A DNA stretch of 64,000 bases from Apostichopus japonicus (Eukaryota > Echinodermata > Holothuroidea > Aspidochirotida > Stichopodidae), in NCBI RefSeq assembly GCF_037975245.1, contig NC_092572.1:586001-650000 (forward strand). The letters are read 5' to 3'. Under the pieces are notes generated by a model. That model was not told the origin of the DNA. It did not search any database and saw only the letters and a list, made by a program, of their open reading frames with translations. The translations under genes and the position numbers were made by a program. Each line of letters opens with the position of its first letter. Position 1 is the stretch's first letter. Positions 54,501 through 64,000 of the stretch are shown one piece after another.

Positions 54501-55021
54501 AAATCAAATGGTACCGTACTTCCTTTACTTAATAGACTCCTTGACCAGTCGCGCAGTTCTTTGTCTTACATGGGAACAAGTTAACAATTTGCAGTTGTTA
54601 CAGTGCTACCTGTAACACATGTTACCGTGTCACAAATACACAGCAGTCATTACTAATGCACACTGGATGTTGTTCCAGCTATGATATATCGGCTGAACTT
54701 GAACACAATCATCAGGCGTATAAGTGTCAATTTTTTTTTATCAAATATAAAGCAGGACAGTATTTCCCTTTTATTAATTTAATTTGCTGGATTCTAATAT
54801 TATTGTTTAAAAGTAGTGATAACCGTGACATACTTGATTGACGGAACTGAAATGGAAATATGTGAACTGAATTATACTTTACTAAATAAGATGTGTTCGT
54901 AAAGTTGATCTGTTTTGATAATTTTAATAATTGGACACTTACCTGACAAAGAAACTATGAAAGCAAATAGCAACCATCTTGTGTACGGCGGTAGTTGTAT
55001 TGAATAAGTTTCTACATCCAT
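48483..55021 (-). CDS. Ig-domain single-pass membrane receptor, left copy (signal peptide, three Ig exons, TM, duplicated cytoplasmic cassette)
   Basis: Exons: 55021-54943, 53943-53626, 53496-53206, 52683-52381, 52140-52024, 51689-51647, 50169-50117, 49876-49834, 49109-49057, 48562-48483. All phases fit and the sum is 1,380 nt (459 codons plus stop). Order: signal peptide (1-26), three Ig-like domains (about 27-132, 133-229, 230-330), membrane helix (about 346-366) and a short hydrophilic tail with no kinase. It is a cell-surface recognition or adhesion receptor by architecture; the ligand is unknown. The two-exon tail cassette is present twice. The donors after both copies of its second exon (GTGTTT, GTGTTA) are weak, so a shorter protein ending by read-through at 50043 is possible. 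Confidence 0.75.
49057..49109 (-). CDS. Left Ig receptor: cytoplasmic cassette exon B, second copy
   Basis: 53 nt, encoding FQKEESNGYNDKNERKH in the cassette frame. The donor GTGTTA is weak. Confidence 0.45.
49834..49876 (-). CDS. Left Ig receptor: cytoplasmic cassette exon A, second copy
   Basis: 43 nt between TTTTCAG and GTATAT, encoding RHDRSCVFSSERK. Closer in sequence to the right gene's exon at 62237-62279 than to the first copy. Confidence 0.55.
50117..50169 (-). CDS. Left Ig receptor: cytoplasmic cassette exon B, first copy
   Basis: 53 nt, phase 2 to 1, encoding FQKEDSYSDNDKNERQQ. The donor is GTGTTT, poor at +5. If it is not used, the frame continues to a stop at 50045-50043, adding SVYYHNYPAG and more residues. 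Confidence 0.5.
50782..51389. mobile_element. hAT-type non-autonomous element with internal repeats
   Basis: Ends CAGGGGCGTAGCGA and TCGCTACGCCCCTG are 14-bp inverted repeats. The 8-bp ATTCGTGC is duplicated at 50774-50781 and 51390-51397. The unoccupied site is kept at about 49702 (CTCGATTCGTGCATTAC). The interior has three copies of a roughly 125-bp repeat (TTTGCCGACGGATCTGGAAG...AGGGGTCTAAGGG...GAAACGTCCTTAGATGCAAT), a pyrimidine-rich stretch (51210-51290) and a run of C (51356-51373). It sits between the two exons of the first cytoplasmic cassette of the left Ig receptor. Confidence 0.85.
51647..51689 (-). CDS. Left Ig receptor: cytoplasmic cassette exon A, first copy
   Basis: 43 nt, phase 1 to 2, CTTTTCAG acceptor and GTATAT donor. 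Encodes GHDKSCEFSSNRK. The same exon in a second copy is at 49834-49876 (RHDRSCVFSSERK). Confidence 0.65.
52024..52140 (-). CDS. Left Ig receptor exon 5: transmembrane segment
   Basis: 117 nt, phase 1 to 1, TTTTGAAG acceptor and GTAAGT donor. The helix LLAAVISVVLALIFLVALLI is followed by R-ILKS, close to the exon at 62599-62700. Confidence 0.85.
52381..52683 (-). CDS. Left Ig receptor exon 4: third Ig-like domain
   Basis: 303 nt, phase 1 to 1, fully open. FANVCCISEGNPRPSVELQW gives the Cys, GNP turn and Trp of an I/C2-set domain. QPLQVRCFAINKIP gives the F-strand Cys. Very close to the exon at 63625-63926, which carries a frame break. Confidence 0.85.
53206..53496 (-). CDS. Left Ig receptor exon 3: second Ig-like domain
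   Basis: 291 nt, phase 1 to 1. ATCCINVSLAVEDTITWTI gives the B-strand Cys (doubled) and the C-strand Trp. HRQMLRCSLRKTMN gives the F-strand Cys. Ends at GTAAGT. Confidence 0.8.
53626..53943 (-). CDS. Left Ig receptor exon 2: first Ig-like domain
   Basis: 318 nt, phase 1 to 1, TTACAG acceptor and GTGAGA donor. Has FVTWTLP (C-strand Trp) and FLDAGTYTCRMDF (F-strand D.G.Y.C). The B-strand position that should hold the first Cys reads KIKVNFVTSG, without Cys, so the canonical intradomain bridge is missing. Confidence 0.8.
54943..55021 (-). CDS. Left Ig receptor exon 1: signal peptide
   Basis: Reads MDVETYSIQLPPYTRWLLFA then FIVSLS, a signal sequence with an 11-residue hydrophobic core, and leaves in phase 1 at GTAAGTG. 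An upstream in-frame ATG at 55129 would add about 36 residues. The inner start is preferred because it puts the hydrophobic core near the N-terminus. Confidence 0.7.
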
Positions 55022-55620
55022 TAGTAGGTTAAAGGATTTTTGAAAAATTGTGTTGGTTAAAATGAAGACAAATCTCGACGCTAAATAAAACTGTTCTGAA
55101 AAAAGGCAATAGCTGCCTCCAGAAAGCAAATGACAGTGTCTTTCCTGTTTAGCAAACTGAAATCCATTGTTCTCAATATTGATCTTGACTTTTATTATTA
55201 ATCCTTTACTTTCTATATGACTTTATTATAATAGTTCATGTAAATTACAATGGTTCTGAAAGTCAAAGAAGCACGATCCGTCAGTATGTCACAGTAATAC
55301 GACGGCAACTTGGGTTAGAAAACAATACGTAATATTAACATATTATACTAAGAAAGTGACCTTCTAACAAGAAACATTCGTTGTGTGGATTTATGAAAGC
55401 AATTAAAGGGGCTCCACCCGTGTTTATGTTTAGAATACCGCCTTTCGTTGGTGACAGAAAAGACTATAAAAGTGATTGATTATTGGTTTTATTCAATTTT
55501 AGCGCGTTTTTACTTTTCCGTCCACTACAATCAAGTAAACCTATTCTCGGCCAGTTCCGACCCCTTTTGTATTACAATATATAAAGAACTATTGACGCAA
55601 TGTAAATTTAAAGACCCCCG
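55022..55620. other. Upstream flank of the left Ig receptor, nothing recognised
   Basis: Should hold the promoter of the gene starting at 55021. No TATA box or clear factor sites were chosen. Confidence 0.3.
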
Positions 55621-57080
55621 CTTCAATAGCTACATTAGAATATGTGTGATACAGTTTACACACTATCGTAGCACACGAACAAAATTCTAGTTGAATTTAC
55701 GCAAGATTGCAACGAAGAAATTACTGGTAGTGGTATGAATGCACAGTTCACCTTAACAATTCTCAAAGGAGAGAAATAACATATTGTTAGATGGAAAATC
55801 TTTTTCGGCATCGGAGATGTTAGCTTCTCGAATAATTGATAAATTGTCCCAACTCATGGCATTTGTAATCGAAACAACGATTCAGATATCACGTGATAGT
55901 AGAACCACAAGCGTTGTCGTCTGGACTTGTGACAAGGCCTAATGTTATGATATTTGCGTACAAACATATGATAGCCTGTAACACAACTTCACTGTCTCTA
56001 CACAGTTGAAGTAATTTTACAAGTACTTTTTCTTCGATAACATACTCTGTGCTTCTTGAGCGTTGTAGTTGCCAGAATGTTTGCGAACAATAGGTGAGAG
56101 AAAGTTGGAAAAGACTATTTTTAGCATGAACATCTCAGTACTCTTAATGTCGCTAGTTTTGTATGGAAGAATCACAACGTGTGATTGTTATGATTGTATT
56201 TGTTTACAATTGTGAGTGTGTGTATTTCTGCAAAAGTATTTCTAAAAACAATAAAAAGACAATACGAAAGACACAGTGTTCACTTTTTTATTAAGATTTA
56301 GTAGATTTGCCAATTTATTGTAAACAATTTTAAACGTTGTAAACGTTTTGGGCAAGTTTGAAATGGAACACATAACATGGCTTTTATTTTTGAATTCCCA
56401 CAACCTGAAACTCACCAATGTGTTTGACAAGTTATATATTGCAACATACTAACTCTTCACCTGTATGTCCCTATGGATAAACATGAAATTTTGTGTAAAC
56501 TGTACAGTACAAACTAGTATAAATTTTGAGATTGGATGACCTGGCTATCTATATTAAAGGTCATACAACACTAAAATACAAAGAAAATACAGGTTGTACT
56601 GTGGCCTCGTAGTAAACTTCGAAAGAATGTCCAACTTAATTGGTCTATTTTTTATTAATCCCTCCATACTGTCTTCAATTAACGTTGCATACAATAAAGC
56701 CTGTGGTTTATGAACAAATGTCTTGAAAATGGTCACTTTCCGCGGAATAATTTATCCGGACCGCCTCACAAAATGCTATGCAAAATTGTGAAAATACTAT
56801 ACAAGTGCAATTTTTATACAATTGGTATCGATAAGACGACTGTCAGGTTGGTGGGTGGCGGGAGGGGAGGGGGCAGGTTGAGGCCCATCAGCCAGAATAA
56901 AAGCCCTTTGAGGTCCAATACTATCATACTATAAATTAGTTATACAATTAGGTCTATAATCAGGTCTTAACCGTATACTAATACTCCTGCCTGTACGAGT
57001 TTTATGTGAAGCTCCCCACTGGATCTACGCCAGAATGGGACTGACCTCTCAAGGGTTTCCCACTCCTTCCCATATATATT

Positions 57081-58944
57081 CAGGGGCGTATCCAGGATTT
57101 TCTAACCCGGGGGCGCGAATTACTATTTAAGCGGAGCGCCACCATCGGTTGGCGCGCATCGTACAAGAAAATATCTGGTTTTAATACCACCCAGATCACC
57201 GGAAATGGCACTTTTCAGGCTTGAAAATGACCAACCAGTTGTATACTTTTGCCTGAGAACCAAGTATTTCCCAATAGTTTTTTTTTCCATCCATAACCTT
57301 TTTGAAGATTTTCACCAGTCACACATCATGTTTTACCTCATCGCATCTCCTGTGGATCATTGCTTTTGTAGGTGATTCTATATCGTCGCGGCCCACCATA
57401 CACGACAGGCCCACTTTTCAAGGTTTTGAGCCCATTATTTGTTCAGAATTTGAAACTTCACATTTGCCGTGAATAAACTCACTTCAAAACATACCCATAA
57501 TACACAAAATGTCATCTATGGACAACCAATATAGAAAAACCTCCTTGAACCTCTAACAGACCGGTCAAAATTACACGAGTAGAGGGAAGTATGATGAAGA
57601 ATGTTGGTAAGGAAATTTTCGAAAATTCAGTCACAGTTAATTTATTGGTGTACAAATATTAACCCCTCTTATAACGGCTATTATAAAACTTGGTTGAAGG
57701 AAATGAAAAAAAAATACGAGATATTTCCGAGACCGAACACTACACACATAGGCGTAGGAGGCGAGGGGGGGGGGGGGGCTCCTACTGAAAGAAAAATAAA
57801 TTGCAATGATGTAGCTAAAGGAAATGAATAGTTTAAAAAGTATCTCCTTGATAATTAAAATAAAGTTCTAAGCTTGGCCGACTTATTCGCCATTACTAAT
57901 GTAAAAGAGAATTTGACACAATCGGACCACCGTGCTGTTTCTCCATCTGCTTAAAACTTTTCGTTGTTTACATTTTCCCGCGGTATACTGCTCAATTTCA
58001 ACGGACAGTACGGTACACGATGTCATGCGATGTAATGACCGATGCTTGCTCTTATGACATTGACATTAACATGTTGAACGCGCGCTTGGCGCGCGAAAAA
58101 TTTAGGTGATATTTTTCGGGCTAATCGTTACAGCCCCCAAAATCAAATTGAGTTCTTATGACTACACCATTTTCATGTTCACTGATATGATGTGATATCT
58201 GCTGTTTGCTTTACAAATTGGAACAGGCGCGCCAAGGGAGGGGCGAAGCCTGTAGGCAAACTTTCTAAGCGTAGCGCCACCACGAGTAAGCGCGAAGCGT
58301 ACAAGAAAATTTTGACCGAAAATGCCTCCCAGATCGCTAGAAATGACACTTCCCATGCCTTGTAAGTTTCATCCAAGCATTTTCTATTTTGAAATTACTA
58401 GCGATATCATAAAATCATAAAAAAAAATATGCTCGGGGGGCGGTCTCCCCCTTCCCAAAATTCGTCATGTTCCCCGACGACTCGGTCGAGACCTGCCACA
58501 GTTGGTTTCATAGCACAATTGTTTAGGCGTCCATACACACACGCGTTATGATAGACCATATTTAGTTTATATATAGATACATTAGTGAGAGAGGAAAATG
58601 GAAACGTCAAAAATGGAGTTGTCGGTGTAAGGGTAGGGTGAGGCGCACGCCTCTTCCGAAATCCTCGATCCGTCACTGGCTACCCGGCCATGTGTATATA
58701 ATAGGGATCAGCGCTGTAATGATGTCACTGTTCCTCTCTCTTTTCCCGGTGTCTTGGCGTTTTTCTTTTACTCCCTCCTTTTCTCCTGTTTCTCTCTTTC
58801 TTCTTTTTCTTTTCCCTTCCTTCCTCTCCTTCCTCCTCTTTCCCCCCTCTTTTATCCCTTTTTTCTTCTCTTTTTTTTTCTATCCTCTTTTTCTTACCCG
58901 GGGGGGGGGCGCACGCCCCCAACATCCCCCTGGATACGCGCCTG
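57081..58944. mobile_element. hAT-like element or nested elements
   Basis: Left end CAGGGGCGTATCCAGG and right end CCTGGATACGCGCCTG are 16-bp inverted repeats with one mismatch. Only 5 bp (ATATT) match outside them. The sister locus near 45815-45830 is uninterrupted. A 90-base internal piece (AGCGCCACCA...GCGT/ATCGTACAAGAAAAT) occurs at about 57125 and 58265. GATCCGTCACTGG at 58668-58680 looks like the end of another hAT copy nested here. No transposase frame was seen. Confidence 0.65.
58730..58905. repeat. Long pyrimidine tract
   Basis: About 175 bases almost purely C/T on the plus strand, followed by a G run (58902-58910). The Lys/Glu/Arg-rich and Phe/Leu/Ser-rich frames across it are composition artefacts. 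Confidence 0.85.
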
Positions 58945-60367
58945 ATATTGTTCCCATTAGGGGATCTAGATAAAAAAAAATGGCACTTCAAAGTCATAAG
59001 TGGTAAAGAAAACCAAGACGAGATTGTGAAACAAAATGTATTTCTCGATATTTCGAGAAAATGAGCAAATATTTCGAGAAGATAATAAATTTGGAAATAA
59101 ATAATAGACATTTCCTACATCTCATTTTGGTCATCGTTGCATGTTCTTACATTCTTCTGGAGGATACCCCTATATATTTTGATCATATCTATAAATATTC
59201 CTTACCCTAGAACTGTCTTAACGATTATTTTCAATTTGCACAGGTTTGCTGTGTGTGTTAGTCGTCAATGTGATGTTGCTTCTACACTTCCATGCTTAGA
59301 AGGAAATTCAATAATGAAAATAAAAGCAAACATAACATAATAATGTGAGGTCATGGTTAATAAATACAACAGACAATAGACAACACAGAGACCAAAGTGT
59401 ATATATTTATAGTGGAGATTGTGCTGGTACTCTTTGTCTCTATAAAACATATCATGTTATATGGAACGTGTAAAATCTTTACTATAGTAAATCATTAGTG
59501 ACAAACCAGAAGTAGCAAAATGGAAAGTATTCTCAATGATCCCGATCATACCAATAAATGTTTGAAATATATCTTAACATTTCTACCAAATATAATCGTT
59601 TCAGGCAATCAGTTTGTGATATTTTGTTCTCGGCGTAAACTTTCTCAAAAGGTGTTTCTGAAAGTGTTGGCATTCTGAAAATGCTTTCATGAACGAACGA
59701 ACACAGTTCCTTTTTATAAATAATTTCCATTACATTAATTAATTGTAATATTATTTCCAGCAAATAAAAAAGTTAACCGAATAATGAAGGACAATGGAGT
59801 GCAGTGCATATATTGCATATATACAACTAATATTTATGTGTTACTGTTTCATCTAGTTAATGTTCATTTTTTGCATGGGAAAGGAGCAAACGGAAGTTAA
59901 ATACGTAAACATTGTACAATAAAATTGTTATTAAACTTTCAAGTATCCAAGCATCACGTTTAATTGTAATGGCAATAATAGCACCTTCAATAAGATTGCA
60001 CATTACAAGAAGAACACACACAAACAAAAGGATACTTCATTTGATGCACAGCTATTTGCTATTCGATGTAATTTGTAATTCATATTCCTTTCCTTTATGT
60101 CTTTGCGATCACTTTTGTATACACTGTTTCTTTTCATATTATGTTTCAAAACACTTTTACTTTTGCCGACAGAAGTAGCGTAATGGATATAATTTTTCTA
60201 TTAGATAAAGGTTCAGGAACTGTTCAAACTATCAGTGATAGTATTTTGAAACCTGGTATGATACGACAGTATAGTATATATGACATTTTTTTTCAACATT
60301 GTACAAGCTGGCTGTATTTTAAAGAATTTGAAAGAGCTAAATTGTTTTTATTGCTGCTAATCCTTAT

Positions 60368-60459
60368 TTAGAACAAAGTATTCATTCCCAGGCGAATAAT
60401 CGTCGACACAATTGACGAAGGGACCGGGTTCATTTTCCCAATCATTGTCCTCATCACAG
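60368..60459 (-). CDS. Right Ig receptor: last exon
   Basis: After TATTTCCAG. In the spliced phase it reads VMRTMIGKMNPVPSSIVSTI then IRLGMNTLF and stops at TAA (60370-60368). A second frame is also open (CDEDNDWENEPGPF... to TAG just beyond) and looks like a plausible acidic tail. It would need a different incoming phase and is closed in the sister exon. Confidence 0.55.
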
Positions 60460-63400
60460 CTGGAAATACAAAAAGTGAAATAAGAAAGCATGACAAACAT
60501 GATTCACTGATAGTTAAGCTTTCATGAACACGTCAAGGACGTTTGCTAATACTACGTATATTAATTATAATATATTATTATTAACATAATGTTAAGCTAA
60601 TGTTGAATATGCAGAGGAAGAAATATATATTTATATATTTTTTTTATGTATGTCTACTATTTTAATGCATTAAATACATGATATCATTACAGAAATGGCT
60701 AATGGTAATTCTTAAATGTTAAATTTTGGTAAGCTTCCGGAACAAACTCTACACCTCTATTTATGTTAGTTGAAATAATATACAATTAAAACTTTCAAAT
60801 AGAATATTGTAACATACTTTTTTGGGTAAATCTTAGATTCTTAAGGAAATATTTAAGTAGCAAAGGGAGTTACATACCAATCATATCTAAGATCAGTGGC
60901 CGCGTAACAATGAGTGCCTGTAGAGTGCATGGACGAAAATACAACGGTACGAAATATTAAGCAAAATGAGGAATTATAGCAATATACGTTTCTGTATCAG
61001 GAGATATGAAGACGAAAAAGAAACAGAATTTCTTATTTTATTAATATTGTCCAAGTACTCATTTGGGTAGCAATACTTATATTGTTAGGATACCTGATGT
61101 AAAGCTTCTAACGTCATTAAAAATAAGATAATCAAAACGTCCACATAAAAAGAGCTCAAACCAGAGTTTTACATGTTAAAATTGGCATTATATAGATTGT
61201 TATGAAAGAAAACAGCTGCTTTGCATGCCTCCAGGGTATTATTGTGATATAACTCACTTTGTTGTCTTTCGTTCTTGTCATTCTCACTGTTGCTCTCTTT
61301 ATTCTGAAATCTAAAAGGACAGAAAAGTTAAATAAAAAGAATAAAGAGAAAGAGAGACAGGAAAATAGGTTTTATAAAAGTTAATCGTATATACTATCAC
61401 CATCTATAATAGTTTCAACTATGATGACAACTACGCTATGCTTGGAAATCTTACACCATTTAAAATTAAACTGCAGTGTAAACTTAAGCTAACAGCAAAG
61501 CTACCAAGTATATTTGAGAAATGCAAAATATGCAAAAATACCTTTAACTTACAATTAAAATAGAATCAAAACCTCATAAAAACTGCAATTGCAAAAACAA
61601 ATATCTTTCCCTAGATATGCCTTCTTCAGCATACAGCTTTGTTGTTGTGTGCTTGTAACGCTTCTCTACAGTCCAATCTGGACTGTGATGGCAAGAACAA
61701 AGTTTTGAATCTAAACCTTTCGTACAATTATGCAGTATATGTATTGTAGAATATCTCTTGATTCAGCAGATTTTCATAAGATTCCCAAGCTGGTAAAGTA
61801 AGAATGGGGCTTTATACTGAACAGCAAAACGATCTGACGCAAGGACATAGTTGGTAAGCAACACAAACCGATGCGTTTATGTCAAGACGTACAGCGATAC
61901 AGTGAAATGACATAACGGTCATTGACGTGTGCTATGAAAACGCACTTGGTATAGTACAATATTTAATGTGCTAAGCTAACGTGCTATGTAGTTACTGTTC
62001 AGTCGTAAATGCATGCAAACAGTTCCATCAAGAAACAAACACTTAACTTTTATTGGATGGAAAAGGTTTTTCTTTTGGGAATTGACAATAACTGTTTCTG
62101 GATTTGTGCATTTCTCGAATACATTACTTGCTGTATTCCCGATTAGTAACGGCAGATGCAAGAAAAATGGTTAAAGCTATAATTTACTAAGCTAACAAGG
62201 TATAGTTTTTTTTGTATATTTCAATAATATATATACCTTTCACGTTCGGAAGAGAATACGCAACTTCTATCGTGTCTGTCTGAAAAGATGATAAGACTAG
62301 TTTTGAGTTGGAAATTAAATTTATAAACCATACTATTAACACGCACCTGCAATGTGAAGCATTGTTCTCTTTAAATCTCCATTGGACAATAGCTTTGGTA
62401 AATAAACATGCATTTCAATGTCATAAAGCATAAAGGCTCGATTACTATTTTTAAATAGCTTTATTTTACCTGCTGTAACAGTATCTTAAACTTTTGTAAA
62501 AAGAAAGTGAATATAGTTGTAAGCGTTTGTCGATGTTACATTGTTCAATTCTGCATTATACATAGCTTAAAGTGAAACCATGATTATGATGTACTTACTT
62601 TTTAATATTTGCATTAGCAGAGCCACCAGAAAAATTAAAGCAAGAACTGCTAACATGACGATTGCCAATAATTCTCGTGAAAAATATACCCTGGATGTCA
62701 CTACAAAAGAAAACAAACAACAGAGGGATGTACGTATTATTCAGTGGAGTCAATAATTAATTGATCAATTAAAATACACACATAACTATGGTCAGGGGAA
62801 CTGTGACTAAGCAGGCCGCTAATTTTGATTCAGAAGGATTAGTTCACGTCCTTCAAGCGATAACTGTGAAACCTGAACTTTCACATGATAATTAAAGAAA
62901 GAAATCTACTATGTGTTATTGTTAACAATTTCTGAAATTATTTGAGCTTTAGTGAAACTGCCGGCCAAATATTTTATTAAACACACAGTTGTGAACTTAC
63001 CATTTATTTTAATCTTCTTACTTGAAATATATCCTGCTGAATTATTAGCCACACACTGGTATTTCCCAGAATCGTTCATTGCAAGGCTTTTAAGCTCAAA
63101 CTTCCAACTAGTAATGCTTTTGTTGCTCATCTTAGCTTTGATGGGAAGGTGTGCTCCCTCAGATCCATTCATGTTCGGGATCATAACTAACACTGTATCA
63201 GGGGAGGATATCCGTCAGACTGACACTCAAAAATTATGTCACTTCCTTCGGGTACCGTAGTTGAGGGGCTCAGCATACGTACACTGGCTAGATCTGTTAC
63301 AAAAGCAATTAAAATAAACGTATATCATTTGTGCTTTGCTGTTAAACCTATATTACAAGGTTTAAGTAGTTAACAGAGGGCTGCATTGCTATTTTCTGTA

Positions 63401-63926
63401 GAGAAATTGACATTAGTTGACATTTTACAAAATTATCTGGTCCAACTTGTTCATAAAGAAACTTAAATCAGGGTTAAATTTGTAGCACAGATGGGGAACT
63501 GTGAAGAATAAATTTTAAACACAGAATTTGGTACTATGTAAACAAAAACAACTGATACCTTTTAGTGTGAATGGTAATAAGTTCACGTGTATTTTTAGTT
63601 ACTTGTTCATGGCTGAAGACTTACATTTAGCTACAAGATTTAATGCTTGTGTTGTTGCAGCTGGGGAATCTTGTTGATAGCGAAGCATCTGACTTGCAGA
63701 GGCTGTCTCACTGCGACGTGTATCATGAACGTCCAATACGTGAATGGTTCTATATGATAAATATACTCAGTGACGTTGGAGAGGAATTTCCAACGTCCCT
63801 CTGTTGACAGCCATTGTAATTCAACACTTGGTCTAGGGTTACCCTCAGATATGCAGCATACGTTGGCAAACTGGTGCAAAGATATATGAAGTATGTCATT
63901 CCCTGCGTATCTGATTGAAGCTGGAT
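60368..63926 (-). CDS. Ig-domain membrane receptor, right copy, 3' part (5' end off the right edge; two frame breaks)
   Basis: Exons: 63926-63625 (Ig), 63293-63001 (Ig), 62700-62599 (transmembrane), 62279-62237, 61310-61258, 60459-60368 (tail and stop). The last four join in phase. Both Ig exons are one base short of a multiple of three. Each is interrupted within a run of C: near 63663 by comparison with the intact left copy, and near 63204 by comparison of the open frames on each side. It has an extra Ig exon before the membrane helix that the left copy lacks. It is either a young pseudogene or a gene whose C-run lengths are under-called. Upstream exons (signal, further Ig) should lie beyond base 64000. 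Confidence 0.75.
61258..61310 (-). CDS. Right Ig receptor: cytoplasmic exon B
   Basis: 53 nt, phase 2 to 1, between GTCCTTTTAG and a consensus GTGAGT donor. Encodes FQNKESNSENDKNERQQ, a charged segment with no recognised motif. Confidence 0.7.
62237..62279 (-). CDS. Right Ig receptor: cytoplasmic exon A
   Basis: 43 nt, phase 1 to 2, between CTTTTCAG and GTATAT. Encodes RHDRSCVFSSERE. Confidence 0.7.
62599..62700 (-). CDS. Right Ig receptor: transmembrane exon
   Basis: 102 nt, phase 1 to 1, TTTTGTAG acceptor and GTAAGT donor. Reads VTSRVYFSRELLAIVMLAVL and on through ALIFLVALLMQILK: one membrane helix, then a basic end. Confidence 0.85.
63001..63293 (-). CDS. Right Ig receptor: membrane-proximal Ig exon, frameshifted
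   Basis: 293 nt. The first part reads VRMLSPSTTVPEGSDIIFEC then QSDGYPP. The second part, in a frame one base off, reads DTVLVMIPNMNGSEG...SLAMNDSGKYQCVANNSAG, a textbook I-set F-G strand. The frames meet at TATCCTCCCCTGATAC; a fifth C in the run would make the exon 294 nt, phase 1 to 1. No counterpart of this exon was seen between 52140 and 52381 in the left copy. Confidence 0.75.
63625..63926 (-). CDS. Right Ig receptor: Ig exon homologous to 52381-52683, frameshifted
   Basis: 302 nt against 303 in the sister exon. Encodes FANVCCISEGNPRPSVELQW and QPLQVRCFAINKIP as there. Then ATTCCCCAG replaces the sister's ATTCCGCCAG, which moves the frame and gives a premature stop (QLQQHKH). The splice sites (GTAG acceptor, GTAAGT donor) are intact. 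Confidence 0.75.
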
Positions 63927-64000
63927 CTACATGGGAAAGAATTGAATAATTTTAACAATCACCGCCAATGATTTAAATAAAAATAGTGATCCAGTCACAC

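Larger units (their letters stand above)
55620..63930. repeat. Tandem segmental duplication, right copy
   Basis: The partner of 44300-54060. It includes the 3' flank and exons of the right Ig receptor. It lacks the LINE at 46436-47708, the hAT element at 50782-51389 and the extra cytoplasmic exon pair of the left copy. It has its own insertion at 57081-58944. Confidence 0.8.

Noticed and set aside
58725-59111. 128-codon Lys/Glu/Arg-rich frame and its Phe/Leu/Ser-rich antisense
   Set aside because: Produced by the pyrimidine tract of a transposable element.

Overview
This is AT-rich, repeat-dense animal genomic DNA. The coding sequence that can be recognised is carried by short exons (19 to about 330 bases) with GT/AG borders, and nearly all coding is on the minus strand. 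Immunoglobulin-domain exons with phase 1 borders, a receptor-type tyrosine-kinase-like domain, CR1/L2-style LINE debris, tRNA-headed SINEs, hAT transposons and many minisatellites point to a metazoan. A marine deuterostome such as an echinoderm would fit, but the window alone does not prove it. No bacterial, CRISPR, rRNA or intact tRNA gene features were seen.

Genes, read on the minus strand from right to left. (1) 60.4-63.9 kb: the 3' part of an Ig-domain membrane receptor (two Ig exons, transmembrane exon, three small cytoplasmic exons). Its 5' end lies beyond the right edge, and both Ig exons carry a one-base frame break at a run of C. (2) 48.5-55.0 kb: a near-complete paralogue with signal peptide, three Ig exons, transmembrane exon and a cytoplasmic tail in which a two-exon cassette is duplicated. 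The two genes and their 3' flanks form a tandem duplication with a period of about 11-12 kb. (3) 14.2-27.8 kb: a 14-exon, single-pass receptor of about 568 residues with one Ig-like domain and a cytoplasmic tyrosine-kinase fold. The fold has lost its catalytic residues (beta-3 Lys, HRD Arg/Asp, catalytic Asn, DFG Gly) but keeps a tyrosine-rich tail with a YxxM site. (4) 0.16-4.05 kb: four exons of a paralogue of gene 3 (transmembrane exon, a 19-base micro-exon, two juxtamembrane exons). Its kinase part would lie beyond the left edge and I could not find its extracellular exons.

Between genes: 0.2-13 kb holds minisatellites (41-, 32-, about 38- and 54-bp units), a tRNA-SINE, a foldback element and a 180-bp element that begins with the U2 snRNA 5' end and has target-site duplications. 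A diverged second copy lies at 37.74-37.91 kb. The stretch 28-44 kb has no convincing gene. It holds AT repeats, two tRNA-like SINEs, decayed copies of a module that also lies in an intron of the pseudokinase gene, and a 4.2-kb hAT-type element with perfect 31-bp inverted ends. Its empty site survives in a paralogous module. The stretch 44-60 kb carries the tandem-duplicated receptor flanks, interrupted by a LINE fragment and hAT-type elements that are absent from the sister copy.

Taken together, the window is a cluster of single-pass, Ig-bearing receptors on one strand. One is a predicted enzyme-dead kinase that could act as a phosphotyrosine scaffold or co-receptor. No function can be assigned from sequence alone.
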